DNA of 64,000 nucleotides from Rhizoctonia solani (lineage: Eukaryota > Basidiomycota > Agaricomycetes > Cantharellales > Ceratobasidiaceae), in contig NC_057381.1 of the NCBI RefSeq assembly GCF_016906535.1, positions 310,001 through 374,000 on the forward strand, written 5' to 3'. The translations under genes and the position numbers were made by a program. This document shows positions 11,325 through 24,200 of the stretch, piece after piece. Position 1 is the first letter of the stretch. Each line of letters starts with the position of its first letter. The notes beneath the pieces are model-generated. The model did no database searches, was not told the DNA's origin, and saw nothing but the letters and a program-made list of their open reading frames with translations.

Positions 11325-14223
11325 TTAGATGCGACGGAACCAGGCCCGTGCATTGTCCAACAAGCCGTGACGTCTCGGTCCAGCTCGTTCGTCATCGGAT
11401 CCGTGCTTGACGTCGGCCGTCGGAACCTGAGCCGCAGCCGGAGCCGGAACGGCCACCGAATCAAACAACCGGTCGCGACCGGTCGCGCTGCGCTTGACCG
11501 TCAACTGCCGCTCGTGCTCCTCTAAAAGCTCAGAAGGGATAGGAGGCACGGGCACGCGCTTCACCTTTTGGCTCGTCTCGGTTCTCTTTCGCGCGTACCT
11601 GGGAGAAACAGCGGGGGAAGAAGGCGAGATCATGCCTGGCTCGCCAAATCGGTACATCGGATGATGGTCGTAAAGCGGCGCGCCAGGATCGAGGACCATT
11701 GGGACATGAACAGTATCATGCGAGCACGTCGAACTATCGCATGCGCTGCCCTCGCTCCCTGATGCGCGTGACATGTCCCAGATTTTTCCATCCGACGGAT
11801 GGGAAATGATCACTCGCGGCGAGGAGAGGACGACTTCGGCCTTGAGCGGCGTGACGGGGAACCCACTCGACTCGGACGACGTTACCGAGAGCGTGGAGAA
11901 CGATGCCTTAGAATTGAGCTCGCGAGTCGAGAGTGTAGCCTTGGCGGATAAGCCTCGATGAGACGACTTGGAGAAAAGTTTGCAGGTTTCGTGTTCTTTG
12001 GGCTTGGTCTTGGATTCTGGAGCAGACTTCTCTTGCATTTTCGGCGTGGGCTTCTTGAACTCTAGGGAACATTTGTTCTTCAATTCTCGCATCGAGGTCC
12101 TACTCCTCAATCGATCCATAAATCCACCACTCGACTCTTTGGCTTTGGTGCAGGGGGGAACAGGAGCCTCGCTCGCAGGCGCACTCTTCATCCTCTGCCT
12201 ATCGCCATTTTCAGTTGCAGTCTTGGGCGGGTCAAAGCTGACGGTCCTCGCTCTCGGGCCGGTGTAAACCGGAATTTTGGAGGGAAAGGTCGAATTGAAC
12301 GGCCCAGGTGATGGGGATCGCAACCGGTTGGGAGAAGGAGACCTGTAATGACTAGGCGAGATCGACCCGGCCAAGAATTCTCCAAATTGAAGAGGAAGTG
12401 GTGTCTGACGAAGAGACGGCGTCGAGCGAGGTGCGCGAAGCGGGATAATCCCTCGCGGGGTAGAATCCAATCGTGCGCGGGGAGTTGTTTGGTCATCGCC
12501 CCATCCACTCACAATCTCGGCCAACGCGGGGTCGACTCTGGCCGAGCCTTGGTGTCGGCCTCGTCCACCGTGGTGTTGGGTGAACTGTCTTCCACCGCAA
12601 TAACGGAATGATTATCCGTCAGTCCCTCCCAACCTTGCTGGCCCATCAACGTCGGCGAGTTGGACAAGATCTTGCTCAGAGGGCGAGACCGGTTCATATC
12701 CATGCTGGCCGAGCCAACACTGGCGCGACGGAGCGCGTACCAGTCAACCTCGCCATCCGAGCTATCGTCATCCTCATCAGATGAGATCAGAGTGTCTTCG
12801 CTGAACCGACTGCGCTCAACTATCCCTGAGCTACCACCCCTGATCGGAGCAGACGGCACATCAAGAAGTCCGCATCCACGCGCGACGTCCCTAGCACCCT
12901 CGGACGCCCCGTCCAATTCATGGCCGCGCAAAGTCCAGCGCTCGACTCGGCCGACCATTTCCCGCAGCTCGGGGATCGTTATCCTCTTCTTCTGGTCCCT
13001 TTCGAATACGCGAGTCAGCACTTCATTTGCAGCGGGGGTGACGGGCAAGATCGAGGGGAGAAAGGTGACAGGGTCATCGCAATACGACTTGAATGTCGGG
13101 TCAACAGGAGAGGCCGCTTCCCAAGGATTTCGGCCAGTGGTCAGGTTGACGAGGACTACGCCGAGTGTCCAGACATCGTTTGCGCGAGTGTTGTATGCAG
13201 GTGATGTAACTGGTGAGTCGGGATCTCCGTAGCATTCTATATACCAAGGGCCTGGTCAGCTTGTCGCTCGTTAGATGTATACTCAAGGCACTTACCAGGA
13301 CTCATATAATAGCTACTCCCACAACCAAAGTCGCGACTGTGCCTGTCTGATGTAGCAAGTCCAAAGTCGCTAACAAACACTGTCTTGCCATCCTCCTCGC
13401 ACAGAATATTCTCAGGCTTCAAGTCCCTGTGCCGTACGCCCTGGATGTGGCACCACTGAACGGCGTCGAGCAATTGAGTAAAGACGGATCGGACAAGAGC
13501 GTCATCGCCAATGTATCGTTGTTTTTCGGCAATCATGGAGAAGAGATCACCTCCGCCGATGTAGGACAAGACCATAAACACGAGCTCCTCTTCACGGCCG
13601 TCTTCGAGAATGGGAAGAGGACCGCCGCTTAGCTCAGCATCCTGTTCCCAAGTGAGTTCGTCTTCAGGTCGGATGAAATTGGAGTGCGAGTTCCAGGTCT
13701 TGCGCTTGCGATGAGTGTATGTGGGCGGGCGACCGGTTCCGTAAACCGCATGCAGGGGGACAACCCCTGGATGGCCGTCCGCCTTCCGATGCAACGCCAC
13801 CTCGCGTGCCTGAAATGCGCGCTGTCTTGACCCCTTGGGAGCGCAACGCATAACCTTGACCGCATACACAGGCCCTGCTGAAGAGATGGTTCGTTCGCGC
13901 TCACGTCGGGTAAGCGGCCCCCATGCGTACTGGTGCTCGTCGCGCTCGACCTGCTCGGCAAGATAAACCACACCATAAGCGCCGACTCCCAAGACGCGCC
14001 GAAGTGCAAGACGAAAGTGGGGCCCAGCTGGAGAAGCGATTGTGCGACCGACAAGGGGGGTGTATTGAGCAAAGGGAGTGGGTTGAGGAGAGGGGGAACT
14101 CGGCTGATGGTCGGCAAAATGAAATGGCTGATCGAGGGTGGCTTCGAGCTGCCTAAAGGCTTCGAGCTGCTGTTCACTCTCGAACGAGTGCAGAGCCGAA
14201 CGCTCTACGTCTACCTGGGCCAT
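11325..14223 (-). CDS. Ran1/Ksp1-like Ser/Thr protein kinase
   Basis: Three exons join cleanly. Intron 1 (13237-13295) has a GTAAGT donor and TATAG acceptor and restores MSPECYGDPDSP. Intron 2 (12548-12633, GTTGGG...CCAAG) joins LMGQQG to SARVDPALAEIVSGW. The start at 14223 (MAQVDVERSALHSF) is preferred; an in-frame ATG at 14340 would add 39 residues. Kinase landmarks are the glycine loop GVGAYGVVYLA, AVKVM, HRDLKPEN, DFGLAT, GCGSSYYMSPEC and ANDVWTLGVVLVNL. The GxGSxYYMSPEC activation segment is characteristic, from memory, of fungal Ran1/Pat1/Ksp1/Sks1 kinases, which act in nutrient and meiosis signalling. A 50-residue basic insert (PTYTHRKRKTW...) sits between the glycine loop and catalytic loop. 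After the catalytic domain come ~600 residues of Ser/Pro-rich, probably disordered sequence ending in AWFRRI. Confidence 0.87.
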
Positions 14224-17041
14224 AGGGGAGGAGGGAGAAAACCAAAACGGCCTAGTAAGCCTGCTGGGCGAACAAGATATATGATATTTCGAGGATGTTG
14301 TATCTGTGCGGGCGCCTAATAGGGTCAAGAGATCAGACAAAGTACGCCACGCGACCCGTGATATGAAACTTGGACGTACCGAGGCAAGGTATGGTGAGAT
14401 GAAAACCGAATTTGTTTTTGTGTCAAGAAATTTGACCGGTACTATCTAGGCAGGACGGTGGTGAGAATACGCCGGCTACCAGCACCGTAAAGCGCAAAGG
14501 GGATGAAGCTAGGGGGAGAGACAATGGACACGCCCATATAAAAACATCTGGGATCTCGAATGACGTGGGTTGTGGCGAGAAGAAGCTCAAGGCGGGGCGT
14601 CACCCGCTTAGAAACCAGGCTGAAGGCACTCACCCAATCTTATCCTCTGCCAACTACGTAGACGGGGCCAGGCTGTGAGCTCGGTTCTGCCTGTAGCCTA
14701 ATATCCACCTACGTACCTCTGCGGCTCCCACAGTCTCACGCGCCAGATCCCGTAATCGAGCCCAGGTCGCACCACCAGCGTCGCGTCGGGTGTGGTTGGC
14801 TGCTCGCACCCAAGACTTTATCTACACCAACTCTCTCCTGAAGGCCCACTTCAGCGCTGATCTCTGCTCCCCGATTCCACGTGACGCATACATTCAATCT
14901 CAGGGGTCACCCCAATCCGGCTCTATTCCTTCCGCTCGGAGAGACCCATCGGGTACGGCCCTTTGCGCACACTCGGTCGGCCATCACCCATCTATGCTCG
15001 AAGTAAGCGCACATTGTGACATCTGTAATCACTACCCTGTGCAAATATTTTGCACCCATTATCGTGTTCTAAATATCGTCCAATAGGCTAGAATCGTTCC
15101 ATGCCGGCCGGGGTCAACCACCCGGCGCAACTCTCCTCGGCGATCGGTCAACCGCTTACGGGATCCAGAAGACTCCGCGGCCGAAGTCTTCCTCATTCAC
15201 TGCACAATGACTGTGTTCGCGCCCAAACCCTTCAACCACAATCTATTATTATGAGAACAGCCTCAACATAGGGTACTCGGTCCGCCGGTTTCATCTGAAG
15301 CAGTGTCATGAGCGAGTGGGCGATCACTGATCGTCCGTCGGTAGTTGCAAGTTTGGACAGTTTGACAGTCAGGGATGAACCCCACGTGGAAGCTCCCTGT
15401 GGCATTCCTAACCTATTTTCGCCCAAAATTTTATCAACGCCTGAATGCTATCCATCCCGTAAATCAAACACATTATTCCCCGTCCGTCGCAGAATGACCT
15501 AATTAGCGCTCGAATATCGATTATACCAATCAATTTAGTCCGTCCGAGGGCTTCTGGTCGGTTTCATCTGTGCGCTCAGGTATTCCTTGCTGGTCTCGGA
15601 CGATGACGCCTTGCAATCGCGCGCAAACAGAAGTCGATGACCCGCCCGGCCACTCCCCGTTAGTCATCACGTTTGAATCATACCCGCACGGTGTTGAGCC
15701 ACTCACTCGGCTGATCCACTCGGACGAGCCAGCACCTCGACGTCAATAACTTCCAAACCAGGTATGTGAATACAGTCGAGGAACAATCAATCATGCTACT
15801 TCTTTCAATCTGCTGGACGAAAATCTCACTGAGCCGTTTGTGCGTGGGACATCCCCCCTCTTTCCCCCGCACGACAATCACAAGTTCCGGCTCTCGAGTG
15901 GCCAGTTGTGTTTGTATGCCAAGCTCAAGTTCCGTACTATCTTCATGTGCAGTGTCCGCAACAAATGCGTGTTCGCGATGACACGTCTACCCAATCGCCA
16001 ATCGCACCAGACTCCTCGAGCTCCCGCCGATCATTCGACTTTGGAAGCGAGTTACACAGTGGATTACACAACCCGGGTGACGTAACTACCACATATTCTT
16101 CCCTGTAGAAGACCCTTGAGTCAGGTGTAAAAATAGCCCGCGCAGAGACAAATTCAACCCGCATATAGGCGCACCTCTTCCCCAAAAACTTGAACCACAT
16201 GCACGCCCAGACTCTTTTCAATTCCTTTTTAAATTTTGGCCAAGTCTCATAATACAAGAGGCCGGAGCGAAGATACTTGGCGGTTCCAATTTGTCTTGCT
16301 TGTCTGTAGTCGGAGGACTTTCTAGAACAGGCTGCTACGTGAGGAAGATAAGGAAGCTTTGTAGCGCCGAGTTCATTTATCTCGCCTTCTCAGCCTAATC
16401 ACTTCTGTGTGTGTTCGAATATACTGGGACTGGACCTAAGACTGGGGTAAGTTTTGTTTGGATGACATATTTACATTGAGTATAGAAAGGGTTACACGCT
16501 CCAAACGATAGAAGCGACAAAGACACTTCCGCGATGTGCTATACTCTTATCACACGATCCTGTGATGTACCAGTGATGTACCCAGTGTCGAGCTCGCGTG
16601 GCCTGCGTATATATGCGTATGACGTAGCCCACGAGAGTATAAAACAATACATTCGATCTGATATTTTCATTTCTAAGCCATTGCCGGCGAGGCCTCAAAC
16701 GCTACTGGTCAATGCTTCATTTCCACTATGCAGGTTTGATAAACGTGCATGCCCCACCTTCGACCTTGGTCACGGGAATAAGAAACCATGGTTACCGAGG
16801 CAGGTCATGACTTTAACTTTTATAGAAGTTATTGCATGATAAATTGATAATCAAGCCCAAGTGGCGGAGTGAGGTTGATATAAGATTCAGGCAATAGTGA
16901 TGTTGATCATCGCAAAGCTCATTGAAGTTTGCGAGCATCACAATACAACGGAGCAAGTGCATGTGTTACCACCTTTGAGATAAAAATAAATAAATAGACG
17001 TGGAACCAATACACTCCAAGTTAGTTATAGGCTGAGGTTAC
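14224..17041. other. intergenic, no gene recognised
   Basis: The first few hundred bases hold the kinase promoter and 5' leader. Beyond that I found no exon with recognisable protein motifs on either strand and no repeat shared with the rest of the window. Short open frames here look random in composition. Confidence 0.45.
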
Positions 17042-19420
17042 ATGAGCCATCAGCCCCTTACTATTCTCAAGCCAGTGACCCCAGACAGAGGTCGGCTCGG
17101 TGGAGAATTTAGGACTGCGCTCAAATCTGGATTACTTACCACAATCCTGTCCGTTGCCTACCAAACCTTCGTGAAGCCTACAGGTACCGTAACCCGAGTA
17201 AGCCTTTACAGACCTGGACCGCAGACAACACCTTCTGTGAGTCCGGTAGTCTTCCCTGACTGCACCCTCCTGAACGATGTCGCGCTCTACTTGGAGTACA
17301 GGTGGTTACTAGGTAGCTTGAACCTTCGTACAACCCATTGTTTCATCATCGGATTCGACGAATCACTTGTTATAATTGAAGAAACGAGACATATTATTCA
17401 TTCCAGCGGATGAATGTCGGTCGTTAGTTTCAGAATTGATGCGTAACTACGCAGAACCGTGGCTTAGTCATGTCGGCGCTTGGCCTCTTATCATCATAGT
17501 ACACGGCCGTTTACCAGTTAACCAGGCGTTCAGTGTCGTGGTTGTCTTCGAGTTTGCTCGATCGTACGTATTTGCAGCCGGAGTCGAACTAGCTACAGGA
17601 TGATAGGGGCCTCTGACTGGTCGTATGCAAACGGGGGTGCGTGGACATCTACTATCGGGCCATACAATCTAAATGATGCAACCGTTTTCGTCTACCCTGG
17701 CAGATATGTACCCACTTTGACTAAAATCAAGTACCGTGTAAAGTTTTTGACAGCTTCAACTTTTTGATATGGTCGTGCATGCATCTCAGCGAAGCTGTGA
17801 GGAGCATTAACGCATATGTCCTTTTGGGCTCAAGTAATGAGAGCCTTTACTGCCTTAGTATGAATCGTTTTGTACTCTGAGGGAATATGGAAAAGAATTA
17901 GGCACTCGGGGAAAATGGTAGGGAAGTCGTAGTTCATGTATCGGTAGCAGACTGAGTGACATGGTTATAGAGAAATTTCATCTAGCATGATCCTCTCACT
18001 ATGATATCTGAGTTTTGTAGATTATAGCCTATGCTGGTACTGGCTTGAACTTATGGCTGGGGTCAAAGCAACTGAAGAACAACTGGAATTTGCAAGGAAC
18101 AATGCGGGCGAGCTACAGCTTCAGCTCGCTCGAGCGAGATGATTTAGCCTCACATACACAATATATATGATAGTATCTTTCATAGAAGTCTCCTATTTTT
18201 GGAGATAGAGGAATAGTCGCAGCGTCACAATGTAAGATCTCTGGCGCATAGGTTGATGGTAGATCTTGAACCCTAAATTCACTTGGTCAATGGTAGAACC
18301 AGTAAGCGCCGGGCCGTGGAATTTGAACTGACCCTGATTGCGCAAAAATTGTTGAACGTTAAAGACGGCTTCGACCTTTGCATTAGAGGCCCAGTGCAAC
18401 TGGTAAGTATACATTTCCTATCGTCTCTGCTTTGATGTCAAATCTTTATTATTCACACTGTGTGACCATTTGGAATGAATTCTCCTTACAACGGTATCTG
18501 AGCTTTATCCCCTACCAATACTTCCCAACAGTTAGTACGAGATTGTTGATCGAATTTTGGTGTTGCAGGTGTTCAAGATAGTCTCCCCAAAGATGCCTGA
18601 GCCAATCAACAATAGGCGTAACTGGGTAAGTGCGATTTCCTGGTTATCTATGGAACATCTTTACCTCGCCCATTTGATGATAAATTTTACCTTCGTTCTA
18701 ACGAATGATCTAACGGTTACATGTGTACACTTCTTTCTACAACGGTAGCTGATCTACCTCTCACTATTCTCATTCTCGCTATTAAAAACATTTGCTAATC
18801 ATATAGTTCTTTAGTGTAGGGATTAGCAAGTGTGTTGTTGGGCTTCGCTCTGGTGAGTCCTAGTTTGATTCCTGTACTCCACATAGCCAGTGATGAAGCA
18901 TTTCGGATGTAAAATCAATATTTTCCGAGAGCGCATAAACCCATGTGGATATTTCCGTTGCCTTCCTTCTGAGTCTTTCCCTCGTCACACTGCTATGCAT
19001 GCAACGAGTACTGACTACCTTCTATAGGTCTATTCAATCTGATATTTTAGGTGGGCATGAATTTATCTTTCCATGTAATTAATTAGGACTTGTACCGTGA
19101 ATTTAATACGATATTAATATCATTGTCGGTAGTAGAACAAAGGCTACCTAGCACCAGCCCTCAGACGTGCATGCGGTACTTTACTTCTGTTATGAAAACG
19201 AGCACTGCAGCACGGGTGGGAACCAAGGTTGTATCATTCAAATTATACGTAACTCCTTCGGGGAAAGTTTCGCAAGGTTCCAGCCCGCCAACACGCATTT
19301 CCAAGACCGCATTACGCGAACTCACAATCCCAAACTGATACAGCTGTATAGCTACCAGTAGATCTTCCATTAATTTCCGAGGCTCAGTGGTTATATCACT
19401 ACTGTATTTCTATGGAAGCC
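17042..19420. pseudogene. unresolved gene remnants, two inverted related segments
   Basis: No intact gene can be built here, but two pieces look protein-derived and related. On the plus strand near 17600-17760 one frame reads ASDWSYANGGAWTSTIG, then PYNLNDATVFVYPGRY, then TKIKYRVKFL. On the minus strand at 19161-19370 another reads GVTYNLNDTTLVPTRAAV, then TEVKYRMHV. The shared YNLND-(A/T)-T...K-(I/V)-KYR pattern suggests diverged copies in opposite orientation. WSYANGGAW loosely recalls the WxYANGGTW of fungal fruit-body lectins, but the rest does not follow that family. A minus-strand piece at 18193-18414 (FNVQQFLRNQGQFKFHG) may belong as well. Multi-exon genes that I failed to splice remain possible. 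Confidence 0.3.
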
Positions 19421-19551
19421 TAGTGGGCTGAAAATCGCCCCGGACGTTAAAGATATCTGGAGTTGCCGGGTTGGGTCTAGCGGTCCATTAAGGTGGTTCT
19501 CTATGCGAACAAAGTCTAATTGTTTTATGGATTAGTCGTACAATTATATAT

Positions 19552-21124
19552 CTATAAAAAGGCCTTTTGGTACAGTGCCATATAGATCTCGTTGGCTGTC
19601 AGTGTCACGATTGTGTGCCTGTACAACCAACAATCAATACTTTTCAGCTAGGGGCCGAAGACTCTGCTCACGGAGCGATGCGAAGAAAATGCGCCGTGGA
19701 ACCTTTGTACCAAGCCAACGGCCCCTCGATTTTCAGTGTCTTCCACAGACAGTCAATGGGGTTCTTGTATAGGGCGCCAACCATTCGACCGTTCGGACCA
19801 GGGACTGTCGGTTGGTTATACATGCGAGTGAGGGCCTAAATCCAGTTATCCAAAATCAGTTTGACTGAGTATTGACCAATAAATAGTTCATACGGTATCT
19901 GCAGGTTGCATTACCAGACACTGTACGCGAATCAGATAAGTCCTCTTAGTAGTGTAATAATGATCATACCACACATATGCCCGATACCGTGCTACTCGCC
20001 AAAAATGTCCATGTACTATCGGCGCTTGCAATGCCATTCTTGACCAGTGTCGTTTTTGCCCAGTTGTAGCTCGGTAATTGAACCTGAACCGTCAGCATAA
20101 GTGAATGGTAGACAGAGATGCTGACAGAATGCTGACAGAAGATCCCATGCATGTTCGTAGAATGGCCGCGTCCATACCGCGAATGTACCCCCTTAGGCCT
20201 TCGGCTTTAAATATCTCCGCCAAAGCTGCGAACGAATTGCGATAGTAGTGCTGTGCGCCAACAGGAAGTGCTGGCGAATACGCTTGCATTCGAGCCTTGA
20301 TTAGAAAAAGGGGATTCCCCAGACAGGCTAATGAAAACACATCACCGCGTGCTGGAAGAGTCACGCCGGAGAAACAACTGACCTCCTACTAGGCCACTGG
20401 CAGCCCCTGCTGCGATAGATGTAGCGAACACTTGTTCGGTGCCCTGCCGGCCAATGGCAGAGTTGAACGAACGACGAAACGGCTCGTAGAACCCTGGGTT
20501 GGCCCTAAAATTAGGACACCAAGACTAATACCTGAGTTTCTACGTACCAAGACGAGATCCGTTCAAAAGTATCTGCCATGGTCTCGTCATTATACCTGGT
20601 AGTCTTCAATCCATAATTCGGTATCGTACCTGGTATACATACTAAATGCATTTGAATTTAAGATCCGAAGTACAAAATTATGCGCACTTACTGCTGGGCC
20701 CAGCCCTCTCTGTACGCCTCTGATCCCTTCATTCTTCCATGTCTTGATAAACACGTCAAAAACGTTCTTATAAACCTTGGGTGCGCCTTTGGACTGAAGC
20801 TCGCCTTGAAGTTGTAAACGGGTTTTGGCTACTTCGGCTCTGCGCCCAAACATATTAAGTCAAGTGGCAGGCACTACAGAGTAGTAATAACATACGGGTT
20901 TGATAGTGTAACCTATTCAGGTGATGAGCGTTTGGATTTGAGGATTAGAATTCGGGCAAGATCTTTCGGCCGAAGTGTTGGAGAAATGAAACCTACCGCT
21001 GTGCATGCGGCAAGTCCTAGCTTACAGATGGTGCTTAGATAATTTACTAAAGGAAGCATTGGATGCTCTCACCTCCGATACCGAAGCTCTCAAAGGTGGT
21101 GAGAGGTTTTACCGAGGAGCTCAT
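19552..21124 (-). CDS. OAC1: mitochondrial oxaloacetate carrier (Oac1-like, SLC25 family)
   Basis: The gene consists of small exons, so no long open frame shows it. Splicing on the minus strand from ATG 21122-21124 gives MSSSVKPLTTFESFGIGG, then LAACTAVTLSNPAEVAKTRL, LQGELQSKGAPKVYKNVF and GIRGVQRGLGPA. These are followed by GFYEPFRRSFNSAIG, AAGAASGLVGG, GNPLFLIKARMQAYSP and GYIRGMDAAILRTCMGSSVQ. The last repeat has KNPIDCLWKTL, GPLAWYKGSTAHFLRIAP and HTIVTLTANEIYMALYQKAF, ending at TAG 19552-19554. Three mitochondrial-carrier repeats with Px[DE]xxK[TA]R signatures (NPAEVAKTR, NPLFLIKAR, NPIDCLWKT) are visible. The sequence matches the oxaloacetate/sulfate carrier subgroup (yeast Oac1, animal SLC25A34/35) of the inner membrane. 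Middle intron edges are approximate. It shares a short divergent promoter with the nexin gene. Confidence 0.87.
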
Positions 21125-21251
21125 CGGGGCCTAGGATGGGGTTTAATGACTGGTCAGAGCAGGGTTCGGGTCACAGTTGGTCACGTGGAAGAAGCGATAC
21201 AGCCACCCCCTCTCTTCAGGCGGCCACCCCGGCCCCGAAACCAGGCATTAA
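21125..21251. promoter_or_regulatory. divergent promoter between the carrier and nexin genes
   Basis: Only 127 bp separate the two start codons, which face away from each other, so both promoters and 5' leaders must overlap. The interval holds a CACGTG E-box core at about 21182-21188 (GGTCACGTGG). I see no TATA box. Co-regulation is an inference. Confidence 0.5.
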
Positions 21252-24200
21252 ATGATCTCACAGGGAGCACATGTTCTGTTCTATGGAGCTATACTGGTTA
21301 CATGTCTCCCGTTTGTATGGCGACTAGCTATTTCACCTATCACGCTCGTAATTCTCGGACCCTTCATTGTTGTCCTCGCATTCTTGTCATTCGTGTTTTC
21401 TGGCTTGATATTTGCGTTGTTGGCGGAATGGATACGACCCCAGAAACCCCCTTCTAATTCTATCAAGTCGGCGACTAGGACGCTATCATTCGCGACGCCT
21501 GCAGCATGGCAAGCGAATTTGACCAGAATCCAATGGTTATCGCAGGACAACCTCCCCCCGATCAAAGAATGTTCTCCCGATGCATCTGAGCTCGTACATG
21601 AAGTTATAGACTTCATAGTGCGTGATTTTGTTCAAGTTTGGTACTCGAACCTCTCCAACTCCCCTGGGTTTCCCAATGCACTGCGACGAACCATTCAAGA
21701 AACTCTAGAGAACATTTTGGCGCGAGCAAGCCAGTTGGACGTCAGTGCCCTCGTGGTTCGCAAGATTCTTCCCAAAATCACTGCCCACATCGAGAAGTTC
21801 CGACAGTCCGAAGAGTCACTGCGAGGTGCTGCTCTTGAACGGAGATTAAGCGTAGACTCAGAAGAGTTGGATATTTTGTTGGCTATTCGTTATGTTGGCC
21901 GAGGAAAGCTTCACCCCGCGGTTGCAAACTTGTCGTCCATGGCTACTCGGCCAACCGAAGACCTGTACCTCCGCCAGATATTCGATCAGGTGTTGCCATT
22001 GGTTCTCCCAGAGAGCGATGCAAAGAGTCGTTCGGTCGTTATTGTCGCACGGGAGATTATTGGCTGCAGTGTTCTTAGGCCAGTCATTGACATGTTGACT
22101 GATCCCGACTTCTGGAACCAAACAATTGATAAAATCGTATGTCTTTGTAACTGAGGTCACCAGTTCACTTGCTTACACATTTCGACAGGCGAGTGCAGCT
22201 ATCAGAGAACAGTGAGCCTAACTTAAATGTTTCCATGCCATGGCTCATGAATGTGTTCAAGGAAGCTGGTAACCAAAGTCCGACATATGCTCGAAAAACA
22301 GGTTCCCAAATCCGGACCTTCCCGCCGCACAGCACCCTCAGTCCCGGGGGCTCTCTCTGCATCCCGAGGCAGCAGGTCGGAAAATATAAATTGGAGAACC
22401 GATGCCAAACGTTTTGAAATGTTCGTCCAGAGTATCAGGAAGTGCGAGTCATTGCTGGACGCCAGACGGTTGAAGAATGATATCATGAACGAGGTTCGGA
22501 GAACGAGGGATTTGTTGGGTGAGTGCGCCGGTATCTGGTCGGAGTCGAACTTAACTTTGAGGTAATTTCTAGCTCAACATGCCAGTGACGATTGGATCAA
22601 TGGCGTCAAGACCGAGACGATAGTTTCTTACCTCGACAGGCTCTACAATGCCAAAAACGAAGCAGAGAAACGGATCGAAGTACTAAGCGGCGCAAAAACC
22701 AATGATTCACAGACCTCGTCAACTCATACTCTTGCACCTCCCAACAAGCTTACCTTGCGGGACATCCTTCGAGACTCTTCTTCACTCCTTTACTTTATGG
22801 AATTTATGGAGCGACGCAACCATAGAACGCTCCTGGTTCAATTCTGGCTCGCAGCAGATGCATTCAAAGATCCTCTTGCTCAAATCGATTCTGACTCGGA
22901 GGCAAGTGACGACGAAGGAACTGCTCCCAGGGATTCGGCTGCCACTACAACACTTATAGAAGATACGACTATGTTATACGAGGTTTACTTTGCCCAACCA
23001 CAACGTGCTGCAGAACTCTCATGTATTTCGGCGAAGTACGTTGCGACTCTGACAGCTTTTGTACAATCCCAGTTCCCGCCCACGCGGATGGACGAGAATC
23101 GGGTTCGGAGATGCGTACTACATGCTCAAAATCAGGTCGAAAAAGCTATGGAAGAGGATTTCGAATTATTTACCAAGAGCGAGCTATGGCATCGGGCAGT
23201 AGGTGATATGTCGCCGCGTATTGAAAAACCTGCAACTTCAGTTTTGATCTTGGATGAGCCCGAGATTCAAGCTTCGACCCCAATCAGTCGAGCATCAGCG
23301 CCCAGCGAATCACCTACATTAATCCATGCATCACATTCCGTTCCGATTGTCCGTAGACCGATGAAACAGAGGCCGTCTTCGTTAGCGAGCAACGACTCGA
23401 ACCGCCAACTTAGCAGCTTTGATATTCTAATGGGATCGACGGAGGACATGGACGGGTCAAGGACTCCCCTGTTCGAGGATATGGCGATTGAACGGAAGAA
23501 GATTGATGCGCTTCAAGCTGCCTTAACGGATATCATTGCGGATGACACGGCTGCTAGGGACTACAAACCCTCTCTCTCTCCCAACAAACCCCCAAGCACT
23601 ACCCGGGAAACTCGGACCACCATTCGTCCAAGCAAAGTGTTTCCAGAAGATGACTCGGAGCCATTGATCGGGCATCCGGAGCGGGTAGATGAAGCTATAC
23701 CGCCGCTGCAGGTCGCGCTTCCTGGTGATTTACAGCTTGCTCAAGACGTTGCTCGGTTATCAGATAAAATAAAGAACCTTCAGGCACAAGAAACCATGCT
23801 CGAAGCTTTAATGCGTAAAGCGGAATTAACAGGAGAAGAACAAGAGCTTTCGCTCCTCTCTCGTTCCCGGGATTCCCTCGTCCGGGAAATCAGAGGCCTA
23901 ACGTTCCAACGAGCACACTACGAGGTCCAAGAAGCTGCCAATCGCCTTGTCCCGGAACGAACCAAAATATCTATAACCGACACTGCCACGAGCGAAGAAG
24001 AGGGTCGAGTCGTTGTTCGATACCTGGTCGAAATTCAGCAGCTTGCTATGGATGGGAGTTTTGCGTCGGGTTGGGGTGTGGCGAGGCGATATAGCGAATT
24101 CTACGACATGCATACAAGGCTCAAGGAGCGGTTCGTGGAAGTTAGGTCATTGGAGTTTCCCGGGAAGAAGTTTGTGACCGCTCTGTCGAATAACATGGTT

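Noticed and set aside
11034..11330. GA-rich tract as a regulatory or centromeric repeat
   Set aside because: It is a short simple repeat in a probable 3' UTR, with no longer periodicity.
17600..17680. Fungal fruit-body lectin gene from WSYANGGAW
   Set aside because: Only this short motif resembles the family; the following residues do not, so no function is assigned.
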